Below, in pieces: positions 7,211-14,250 of a DNA stretch of 15,441 nucleotides. Where the stretch lies: assembly GCA_025450555.1 (NCBI GenBank), contig JANWHF010000183.1, forward strand, positions 1 through 15,441, given 5' to 3'. The notes under the pieces are model-generated. The model made no database searches. It was not told the origin of the DNA and saw nothing but the letters and a program-made list of their open reading frames with translations. The first letter of the stretch is position 1; each line of letters starts with the position of its first letter. The position numbers and the translations under genes were made by a program. The DNA comes from Tepidisphaeraceae bacterium (lineage in GTDB: Bacteria; Planctomycetota; Phycisphaerae; Tepidisphaerales; Tepidisphaeraceae).

Positions 7211-8389
7211 CTATCGACCTATGCGCGTGACGTCCGCCAGAAGTTCATGGGTCGCCTGCATTTCCTGCGTCAGCCCTTCGACCAGATTAATCTTTTCCTG
7301 TCCCGGCAAGACATTCCACGTGTAGGTCTCCACTTCGAGATGCGGCGCGTAATCCAGCTTTTGAACGGCCGTCAGCGCCTCGCGCAAAGCTGGCCGCGTT
7401 GTTTTCAGCGGCCCAAGCGTTTCCGCATTCACCGGCACATGAAAATGAACACGCCAAGCCGGCGCCGATTGGAAGCTCGAATCCGGATGATCCAGTAGAT
7501 CGGCATTGAGATCGACTGCCGTCGCAAGTTTCCCATCGGGCAGTCTTGCAAAAGTCTGATGCAGATAGCGCGGCTCAATGTACCGACGAAGCGCTTCGCG
7601 CCCTTCAGGGTCTCCGGGTGAATCCCATTGCAGCGCGCAGCTCACGTGGACTTTGTTGATCCGCACGCCCGCCTCGGCCAGTGCAGTAATCGAATCTCCA
7701 ACATTCTCAAATTCAACCGCCTGATGGCAGACATCGAAGCACAGTCCCAGGTGCTCGCGAACGACATCGAGCTTGTCGATCGTCTGCGCCTGTGTCCAGA
7801 TCGTCTTAAAAAAAACGACGGCTTCGTGTGTCGTTTCCAGAAGACAAAGCGGCTCCGGCTCGATCGCCAGACGGATCACTTTTCCAGTCGCATGGCGAAT
7901 GCGATCCAGCCCCTCGGCACATCGAATCAGATTCTGGCAGCAATGCTCCATGAACTGCGGCGGCTGCAGGAACGGCTTGAACCCCAGCGGCATCGTCGAG
8001 ATGCTTCCCTCGCCGCCCTCGGGCAGCAGATGCGAGAGGACCTTTGCGCAGTCGAGCGTATAGCTGAGCCGTTCAGGACGCGCCCAGCCGGGCAGATAGA
8101 CTTTTTCCTTCACGCGCTGCTCGTGAAAGTCGCCGTACGGGAATGCATTGAGCGTGTGACAGGTTAAATCCAGCCTTTGAAGCTCATCCCGGAATCGGCG
8201 GGTCTCCGATGCGCTGGTCAGCAATTCATTCACCACCGACCTGGCCAGCCAAAGCCCCGCCGCTAATGGGCGATTCATAGCCTCGCGCACCGGGCGCGCA
8301 TATTGATGCAGTCCTTCTTTGACTTGGGCAACGGTTCTACCGGGATGAACGTTCGTGCAATAGCTCAGCGGCAAATCACTCAAGGACAT
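7211..8389 (-). CDS. eboE: EboE-like TIM-barrel protein (metabolite traffic)
   Basis: The 392-residue protein resembles EboE, a xylose-isomerase-like TIM barrel first known from the ebo/edb gene clusters. Those clusters are linked to movement of a terpenoid or isoprenoid-type precursor in bacteria and algae. The N-terminal LSYCTNVHPGRT is the family signature. Likely metal ligands occur on successive strands, in LAIEPEP, LCFDVCHQAVEFE, INKVHVSCAL and the late HLEVETYTW. The frame extends upstream to 8503 only through the palindrome at 8418-8472. The ATG at 8389, with GGAAG four bases upstream, is the better start. No other ebo gene (eboA, B, C, D or F) is in the window, so it is an orphan here. 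The methyltransferase starts 25 bp downstream. A generic sugar isomerase/epimerase role is the main alternative. Confidence 0.85.
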   Translation of the reverse strand: MSLSDLPLSYCTNVHPGRTVAQVKEGLHQYARPVREAMNRPLAAGLWLARSVVNELLTSASETRRFRDELQRLDLTCHTLNAFPYGDFHEQRVKEKVYLPGWARPERLSYTLDCAKVLSHLLPEGGEGSISTMPLGFKPFLQPPQFMEHCCQNLIRCAEGLDRIRHATGKVIRLAIEPEPLCLLETTHEAVVFFKTIWTQAQTIDKLDVVREHLGLCFDVCHQAVEFENVGDSITALAEAGVRINKVHVSCALQWDSPGDPEGREALRRYIEPRYLHQTFARLPDGKLATAVDLNADLLDHPDSSFQSAPAWRVHFHVPVNAETLGPLKTTRPALREALTAVQKLDYAPHLEVETYTWNVLPGQEKINLVEGLTQEMQATHELLADVTRIGR

Positions 8390-8417
8390 TGAACTTCCAA
8401 TTCCATTCAACCCTGCT

Positions 8418-8472
8418 GTAGCACAGGCTTCCAAGCTGTGACTTGCATTCACAGCCTGGAAGGCTGTGCTAC
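8418..8472. repeat. Palindromic intergenic repeat, 24-bp arms
   Basis: The left arm (8418-8441) begins GTAGCACAGGCTTCC. The right arm (8449-8472) ends GGAAGGCTGTGCTAC. They are reverse complements at 22 of 24 positions, separated by a 7-bp loop (8442-8448). The repeat sits in the 166-bp gap between the ThuA/heme gene stop and the eboE start. It has no T-tract, so it is not a classical intrinsic terminator, though an RNA hairpin here could protect the 3' end of the upstream message. From memory, GTAGCACAGGCTTCCAGCCTG-like palindromes recur in planctomycete intergenic DNA, which would make it a REP-like dispersed repeat. Confidence 0.85.
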
Positions 8473-8555
8473 GAACGTGCATGCGCAATTGCCCTGGCCA
8501 CATCCGCCAGCAGCCTCATCTGGCACCGCGCACAGGTCACCTATTTACCGGAAAA

Positions 8556-11500
8556 TCAGTTGGATTTCAGCGACTCGAGGTATGCGAGCAGATTCGCAAG
8601 ATCCTGGCAAGTCAAATTGGCCGCCAGCCCTTCAGGCATAATTGAGAAATTGCGCTTGCCGCGACCGCGAAGGTCCGACTTCTTGATGACGATCGGGATA
8701 CCCGTGGCGTTGCGCACTTCGACTTCATCGCCGGACTCGCGTGTGACGAATCCTTCGATCACCTGATTGTCGGCCGTCTTGAAATACTGCGTCTCGAATC
8801 CCTGCGCGATTTTCGCGCTGGGCTTGAGAATCGATTCAATCAATTCCGGCCGAGTGTAGCGCTTGGCGATGCCCGCCAGCAGTGGCCCTTTCGGCGGCTC
8901 GCTTGCCGAAACCGTGTGGCAGATCACGCAGCCTTGGCGCGTGAAAAGAGCCGCGCCGAGCTTGGCGTCGCCCTTGATCTTCACCGTCTGGCTCACGACC
9001 GCTTCATACGACAGCGTCGGAATCAGCGGGCCGCTCTCGGCAGACGGACGATCCAAGCCAAGACGCTGCGCGGCTGAAGTTGCCGCCTGTGCAACTTCCG
9101 CATCGGAATTGCTTTCCATCGACTTCACTTTGTCGCGATAAGCCAGCACGTGATCGCGACCGATTGCTGTCAGCAGACTGATTGCCTGCTTGGGCGAACT
9201 CCAGCCGTGATCGATCGCATCGGAAGCCTGCTGCTGAAAGCGCGAACCATTTCGACCGATGCGCTGCGTCGCCATATTCAGCAGAACCGCATAGCCCAGC
9301 TCGCGCCGAGCCGGCTCCTGCGAATCGGTAAGCTTGGTAAATCGACCGATCGATCGGCCATTGCGCGGATCGCGGATGAATTCATCCAGTGCCGACCCCA
9401 ATTCCGCATCCGGCTTCTCCATCGCCAGCACGCGCGAAAGTGATTCAACAAGTGCATCGGCTGCGCCCGGCGCGCCGGCATCACGCTCCAGGGCGCGAAT
9501 CGCCTTGGCTTGCGAGGCGGCAGGGTCCTTTTGCGATGTCGCCACAGTCTTCAGAAAGGTCACCTGTTCGGCGCTGAGCACCAGGCGATTCGAAAGAAGA
9601 TCGACCATCTGGGCGCGAAAGGCGGGATCGCTCTCGGCCAGCTTCGACGCGATTTGCGCCGCTTCCGGCAATGTCACCTTGTTCTTCTCAAGTTGCACGA
9701 TCAGCTCGCGGATCACCTGCGGCTTTTCGTTGGAAAGCGCGGAATTCAGAATCTGCTTCACGCGATCGGTACCGGGCCAGTCGGCGGTTTTGTAATAGGG
9801 GCCGCTGGTGTCGGGCCGGGTGCCCCACCAGTCGCCGGTCCAGTCGGCTTCGCGGTAGAAGAGCCGGCAGAGTGCGCCGTAGACTTCGCCGCGCTGCTGG
9901 GCATCGGAAAGGCGATTAAGTGCAGTATTCAATCCATCCACCACCTGTGTTTCATGCAACGATTGAAGCACTTGCACCGCTCCGGGAATCAAATTTGGAG
10001 TCGAAGGATCAATTGCCTTCAGGCAAGCGTCGTAAGCGCGCAAGAACGTCAGACTGCGGATCGCGATGTGCTTCACCAGGAAATCGGAGTCGGCCAAAAG
10101 CGGCACAATTTCCGGCGCGGCATCGGCTCTTCCCAGTCGTCCCAGGCTCCAGGCGGCAACGAGCCGCACGCGCGGATTTTTGTCGCGCAGCGCTTCGATG
10201 AAAGGTCGTGAAGGCGCATCCGCATCATTTTTCTGATCCGCCAAGGCGCGAAGCGCAAATTCGCGAACGTCGGCCTTTCTCGAAATTTCTTCCAGCGATT
10301 GATCGGCCTTCGGCCCTTCCAGCAACTTGAGCGTAAAGATCGCCGCGACTCGACTGGCCACTGGCGCATCGGATTGCGCCAGCGATGCCAGTCCCTGGGC
10401 AAAGATCGGCTTATCACCGCGTCGAAGAATTTGTCGTTGCGTCGCCAGTCGGCAGACGGCGCTGGGAGATTTCAGATCATCCACAAGCTGCTGATCGGAA
10501 GCCATATGAAGATCGGGGAAGGTCGTCGGTTTGTAGTCCTTTGGCGTCAGGCGGATCACATAACCGACATCCGGGCCGCTGTAGCTGAAGCCGCCGTTGG
10601 CCCAGGAAGAAGCATAAAGATGTCCGACACCATCGGCGTCAATATCAGTGCCGCGCGGGAGGTCCATGATTTTCTGCTGCCCGGCAATGAAATTGGCGCC
10701 GCTGGCCGTGAGCGGATGACGATCGATTTCGCTGCGTCCCCATTCAACGGTATACAAGCCGCCCGGCAGGCCCGGCTCATCGACAAACAGCGACCCGCAG
10801 GGAGCGCCGCCGCCGTAATCGGCCAGGCAATCGACAAACTCGCCTTTGAAATTCATGAACAGGCTCGGGTAGCCGTAGTTGGCCGTCGGCACGATGTAGC
10901 TCAGGCGATCGTTCCAGTTGTCGCCGTCGTTGGTGTTGTCGCGCGTGTAGACGTTCATGAGGGGATCGATGGCAACATCATAGATGTTGCGCTGCCCCCA
11001 TGAATATCGCTCCAGCCCCGTCCCATCGGGCCGGACGCGCACCACCCCGCCGCCGCGGATTTGGACGGTCGTTCCATCCTTTTCCACCGCATGAAATGCG
11101 CCGAAGTCGCCCATGGCGATGTAGATCCAACCGTCGATACCCATTCGGATGCCGTTGGTCGTGTGATCCGCCCCCCGGCTGGCGACCATCCGCTCGTTCG
11201 AGATGCCGCTCAGAAGCTGCACCGAACGATCGGCGACGCCATCTCCATTGTCATCGTAGTAAGCGGTCAGAAAAGGCGGATGAAGGACGTACAAAACTCC
11301 GTCATCCCAGACCATTCCGCGCGGATGATCCATCGTGGCAAAGACGGTGATCTTGTCGGCTTTGCCATCGTGCTGTGTGTCGGAGCATTTAAGCACCCGG
11401 CCCGCGTTGGGATTTTTACCCAGTGATCCGTCTTCATCGATGCCGATGAAGAGGTCGCCGGTCGGCGTTGCCGCGATGCAGGTCGGATAATGAACCGTCG

Positions 11501-12482
11501 GCGGCGAAGCGTAGACGGTCAGATCAAAACCCGCCGGCGCGCGAAGGCTGGCGGCGATTTTCGCCGGATCACTCAGTGATCGCGCGGAAGCTCGACTCCG
11601 GCGCGCCGACTGAGCCGGCTCCTTTACGGGAGCAGCTGCCTGCAACACAGTGCTTGGCGCTGCTCCAGCATTGGCTGCCGGTTTGGTTCCTTTGTCATCA
11701 AGTCGATTGAGCGCCCAGAGCATGCCGCGCGTCAGCAGATCGAGATAGCGCGGATCATTGCATGTGTCATTGTTATGGCCGATCGTCGTGCAGAAGACGC
11801 GCGTGCCGTGATAGTTGTTGGTCCAGATGACGGGATTCTTATCGTTGTAGCGCGCCGATTTCTGCTCGCCGGTCGCAAGCGCGTGTGCCGTCGGGGCCAG
11901 CGACTCGGTGTGATACAGCTCTTCCTGCATCGTCTTCCAGTTTTCCAAGCCATGGACGATCGGATTTTGCGTATCGGTGAAGGTGATGCTGATCGGAATC
12001 TGCGGGCCGTGATGATTGGTATTCATCCCGGTGAATTCGAACCAGGGGGTATCTTTCGGATAGTTCGGCGTGCGGTAGCTGTGCATGCCGCAATGCAGCA
12101 CCATCGCCGGCAGCCCTTCCTTGTGCGGCTTGAGCACCTTCTCAACAAACGCCAGGTCCTTCACATCAGCGGTGCATTCATCATGCACGACGATGTCGAA
12201 TCCCTTGGCCCAATCGGGATTGTCGTAAACCGGATTGGGATGTGAAGTCGTCGTGCTTGGATCGTAAGCGATCGTCCAGACGACATTGGCCCGCGCGGAG
12301 ATGCCTTTGGTGATGATGTCCTTCTGGTGCAGGTAATCGTGGCAGCAGCCGCCGCAGACCAGCAGCGCGTGAATTGGCTTGGAATCCTTCGCAGGTTCGT
12401 CTGCCGCGCGCGTACTCGTAGTTGCAGTGACCAACGACAATACGGCAACGACCGATCCCGCGACGATTCGTCTGACATTCAT
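8556..12482 (-). CDS. Secreted ThuA / PVC dehydrogenase / HEAT / heme-c fusion protein
   Basis: The 1308-residue exported protein has several domains. Residues 1-26 are a Sec signal peptide (MNVRRIVAG, then a hydrophobic core, then TRA/ADE). Residues 36-270 are a ThuA domain (HALLVCGGCCHDY, MVLHCGMHSYR, TTIGHNNDT). An Ala/Ser-rich linker (about 275-320) follows. Residues 325-655 are a sugar/sorbosone-dehydrogenase-like propeller of the PVC membrane-bound dehydrogenase type (GIRMGIDGWIYIAMGDFG). Residues 660-1140 are HEAT-like helical repeats with the group-typical WWGTRPDTSGPYYK near 890. Residues 1165-1308 are a mono-heme cytochrome-c domain with CVICH at 1185-1189 and probable axial Met1282 (IMPEG). 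It probably oxidises a carbohydrate in the periplasm and passes electrons to the heme; the substrate is unknown. The start at 12482 is supported by GGAG seven bases upstream; an upstream in-frame ATG at 12524 would bury the signal peptide. Confidence 0.93.
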   Translation of the reverse strand: MNVRRIVAGSVVAVLSLVTATTSTRAADEPAKDSKPIHALLVCGGCCHDYLHQKDIITKGISARANVVWTIAYDPSTTTSHPNPVYDNPDWAKGFDIVVHDECTADVKDLAFVEKVLKPHKEGLPAMVLHCGMHSYRTPNYPKDTPWFEFTGMNTNHHGPQIPISITFTDTQNPIVHGLENWKTMQEELYHTESLAPTAHALATGEQKSARYNDKNPVIWTNNYHGTRVFCTTIGHNNDTCNDPRYLDLLTRGMLWALNRLDDKGTKPAANAGAAPSTVLQAAAPVKEPAQSARRSRASARSLSDPAKIAASLRAPAGFDLTVYASPPTVHYPTCIAATPTGDLFIGIDEDGSLGKNPNAGRVLKCSDTQHDGKADKITVFATMDHPRGMVWDDGVLYVLHPPFLTAYYDDNGDGVADRSVQLLSGISNERMVASRGADHTTNGIRMGIDGWIYIAMGDFGAFHAVEKDGTTVQIRGGGVVRVRPDGTGLERYSWGQRNIYDVAIDPLMNVYTRDNTNDGDNWNDRLSYIVPTANYGYPSLFMNFKGEFVDCLADYGGGAPCGSLFVDEPGLPGGLYTVEWGRSEIDRHPLTASGANFIAGQQKIMDLPRGTDIDADGVGHLYASSWANGGFSYSGPDVGYVIRLTPKDYKPTTFPDLHMASDQQLVDDLKSPSAVCRLATQRQILRRGDKPIFAQGLASLAQSDAPVASRVAAIFTLKLLEGPKADQSLEEISRKADVREFALRALADQKNDADAPSRPFIEALRDKNPRVRLVAAWSLGRLGRADAAPEIVPLLADSDFLVKHIAIRSLTFLRAYDACLKAIDPSTPNLIPGAVQVLQSLHETQVVDGLNTALNRLSDAQQRGEVYGALCRLFYREADWTGDWWGTRPDTSGPYYKTADWPGTDRVKQILNSALSNEKPQVIRELIVQLEKNKVTLPEAAQIASKLAESDPAFRAQMVDLLSNRLVLSAEQVTFLKTVATSQKDPAASQAKAIRALERDAGAPGAADALVESLSRVLAMEKPDAELGSALDEFIRDPRNGRSIGRFTKLTDSQEPARRELGYAVLLNMATQRIGRNGSRFQQQASDAIDHGWSSPKQAISLLTAIGRDHVLAYRDKVKSMESNSDAEVAQAATSAAQRLGLDRPSAESGPLIPTLSYEAVVSQTVKIKGDAKLGAALFTRQGCVICHTVSASEPPKGPLLAGIAKRYTRPELIESILKPSAKIAQGFETQYFKTADNQVIEGFVTRESGDEVEVRNATGIPIVIKKSDLRGRGKRNFSIMPEGLAANLTCQDLANLLAYLESLKSN

Positions 12483-12728
12483 AAGGCATCTCCGGTAGGT
12501 GTCGATTCCGTACGACGACAGCAAAACCCGCGATAATTACCGGTGCGGATGGAATAGCGTTGATGATCTGAATCGAAAGGCGCGTGGGTGCGCGACATGC
12601 AAACGTCCCTGGGATATTGGAGCGATCTCCAGATTCACACCCAAGGCGCTAAGTCCGGTTTTGCCGAACCGCTCCCCCACCTCGCTTGCGGCTTCGCGCT
12701 TGAGCGCACTGCAATGATCTTTTGAAGT

Positions 12729-13874
12729 TTACGGCTTCAACGGCAACTCCACCGTCTTCCCACTCTGCGATGAGCGCCAAGCCGCATCCAGAATCTCCGT
12801 CGCAATCACATTCGTCTTCAGCGACGGCTGATCATCGCCTTCCTGAATCTCGCCATTGATGACCGCGGAAAGGTAGTGAATCGGATCATCATACGGCGCC
12901 GTCAGCGGCGGCGCCTTGGCAGGTTGCGCAGGTTGGGATTGATGTTCTTCATGAATCGCGATGGTCGTGCTGTCGATCGCTCTCGCTTCACCCGTCCGTC
13001 CATACAAATCCATCTGCTTGATCGAGAAAGGCCAATTCCATGAGGCCCCCACGATGCCGATCGCGCTCCCGTAGTTGAGGAGAATGTCTGCTTCATCATG
13101 CACCTGCGGATAAAGCTCCGGCTGCATGCGCTGCGTCACCGCCGAGACCGATTTTGGTGCCTGGCCATGCATCAACCAGGTCATGAGATCGGCGCCGTAG
13201 CAGCCAAAATCGACCAGCGCTCCGTCGCCGCCGCGCTTGGGGTCGCGCAGCCAGGCGAGAAACTCCGGCTGCACCCGGATCTTCACCGGGCCCGGATGAC
13301 CGTCGCGAAAAACCGCCTTCATGATCGGCCCCAGCTTCCCGTCTTTAAGAAGCTGATACGCCTGCGTGTTGCTGGCGTACCAGGTCGTTTCAAAATCGAC
13401 CAGCACATGAATCTTCCCCCGCTGCGCCGCGGCTTGCATCGCCAGCGCATCCGCGTATGTAATCGCGAGCGGCTTCTCCATCATCACATGTACGCCCAAC
13501 GGCGCGCATTCCTCGACGACTCGTCGATGCTCATTGGGCGCTGTGAACACCAGCACCGCCTGCGGATGGGCGGCCGACACCATGCGCGCGATATCCGGAT
13601 AATGCAGGCTCGCCGGAAGGTTCAACTGCTTCGCGTAAGTATCAAACAGCTTCTGGTCCGGCTCCACGATTCCGACAATCTCGACGTCCGGCCGATGCAG
13701 AATCCCGCCCGCCGGCGTCAGCGCACCGCCCCGGAAAAAGCCGATCGCATGTCCGTGTACAAGGCCGACGATGCCGACTTTGAGTGGCGTGGGAGAAGGC
13801 GCCGCGGCTGCCTGATTTAAGCAAACCGCGATTGTGATGCAGGAAAATGTCGCGACGTACCTCAGGAAGCTCAT
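12729..13874 (-). CDS. Secreted Gfo/Idh/MocA family oxidoreductase
   Basis: The 381-residue protein has a Sec signal peptide at residues 1-24 (MSFLRYVATF, hydrophobic core, AAAA/P). The Rossmann strand is VGIVGLVHGHAIGFF (33-47), a His-containing variant of the usual GxGxxG loop. The conserved EKP triplet is at 133-135 (MMEKPLAI) and holds the catalytic-type lysine. The C-terminal alpha/beta dehydrogenase domain follows. Members use NAD(P) to oxidise or reduce sugars and related polyols; the exact substrate is unknown. Export is common among planctomycete members. There is no twin-arginine motif. The frame runs up to 14000, but the ATG at 13874 has GGAG seven bases upstream and starts the signal peptide. 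The ThuA/heme gene lies 246 bp downstream on the same strand, too far to assume one transcript but suggestive of a shared pathway. Confidence 0.92.
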   Translation of the reverse strand: MSFLRYVATFSCITIAVCLNQAAAAPSPTPLKVGIVGLVHGHAIGFFRGGALTPAGGILHRPDVEIVGIVEPDQKLFDTYAKQLNLPASLHYPDIARMVSAAHPQAVLVFTAPNEHRRVVEECAPLGVHVMMEKPLAITYADALAMQAAAQRGKIHVLVDFETTWYASNTQAYQLLKDGKLGPIMKAVFRDGHPGPVKIRVQPEFLAWLRDPKRGGDGALVDFGCYGADLMTWLMHGQAPKSVSAVTQRMQPELYPQVHDEADILLNYGSAIGIVGASWNWPFSIKQMDLYGRTGEARAIDSTTIAIHEEHQSQPAQPAKAPPLTAPYDDPIHYLSAVINGEIQEGDDQPSLKTNVIATEILDAAWRSSQSGKTVELPLKP

Positions 13875-14026
13875 CTCGTGACTCCGTCGGAAATAAAATC
13901 CTTTGGTTTCTGGAAAGCATCCTAGCGGGTCGCGCGCTCCGTTTCTCCCTCGCGAACGGAAATGACATTCGAACCTGGGGACTGTGCTGGGGCCCCCCAA
14001 TCAAAAAAGTAAAATACATTGACAAA

Positions 14027-14035
14027 TGATATAAT
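14027..14035 (+). promoter_or_regulatory. Extended -10 element (TGATATAAT), + strand
   Basis: TGATATAAT matches TGnTATAAT exactly. No good -35 lies 16-18 bp upstream (AAGTAA), which extended -10 promoters can tolerate. A TTGACA is present but only 5 bp upstream, too close to pair with it. Any transcript would start near 14042 and run towards, and antisense to, the 3' end of the DUF1501 gene. No protein-coding gene is visible behind it. Confidence 0.3.
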
Positions 14036-14139
14036 GGCGGAACATCGTTGCGAGGAACGACAGAAAGACGCGAAGGCATGTTACACCCTCAAGGGCCCGC
14101 CGCAGTCGCGATAAGATCAGCGGCGCCAATTAGTTAAGA

Positions 14140-14160
14140 CACATTTAGGGTTGAAATGTG
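14140..14160. promoter_or_regulatory. Inverted repeat CACATTT-N7-AAATGTG, possible operator
   Basis: This is a perfect 7-bp inverted repeat with a 7-bp spacer. A further direct copy of CACATTT is at 14177-14183, and ACATTGTGT follows at 14188-14196. The repeat spacing of a helical turn or more would suit a dimeric regulator. It lies about 270 bp upstream of the oxidoreductase start and about 90 bp after the DUF1501 stop. It is short and could be chance. Confidence 0.3.
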
Positions 14161-14250
14161 ACAACCCGCCGCGCGCCACATTTTGTAACATTGTGTAACG
14201 TTCGACGAAACGACGGGAGCTCCGGGTCCGCATACCACGGGCGCGGCTTC

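Larger units (their letters stand above)
13875..14250. other. Gene-free 376-bp stretch between DUF1501 and oxidoreductase genes
   Basis: No convincing protein is encoded here on either strand. The stretch holds an AT-rich tract at 14001-14036, unlike the GC-rich surroundings, containing a consensus extended -10 on the + strand. It also holds a hairpin-like TCGTT-gcgagg-AACGA and a perfect 7-bp inverted repeat at 14140-14160 with nearby copies of CACATTT. The promoter of the downstream oxidoreductase should lie here, but I cannot place -35 and -10 boxes on the - strand with confidence. Confidence 0.6.

Noticed and set aside
8390..8503. N-terminal extension of the EboE-like protein to 8503
   Set aside because: The added residues are a translation of the 8418-8472 palindrome, and the family signature begins right after the ATG at 8389.
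9510..11003. Long open frames (233 and 234 codons) on the + strand opposite the ThuA/heme protein
   Set aside because: They are antisense shadows of a multi-domain protein whose motifs are collinear on the - strand.
12483..12728. Possible promoter or terminator between the oxidoreductase and ThuA/heme genes
   Set aside because: Only a 5-bp stem (CGGTT...AACCG) and a weak TAATTA were found; neither is convincing.
13098..13820. A 240-codon open frame on the + strand opposite the oxidoreductase
   Set aside because: The - strand carries an intact Gfo/Idh/MocA protein with signal peptide and EKP motif; the + frame is Arg/His-rich and unrecognisable.
14019..14035. TTGACA and TATAAT as a textbook -35/-10 promoter on the + strand
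   Set aside because: The two hexamers are only 5 bp apart instead of about 17, so they cannot act as a pair. Only the extended -10 reading is kept, at low confidence.
13875..14079. N-terminal extensions upstream of the oxidoreductase signal peptide, including a frame reading SVVPRNDVPP
   Set aside because: They would bury the signal peptide and lack a ribosome-binding site; the sequence reads as non-coding DNA.
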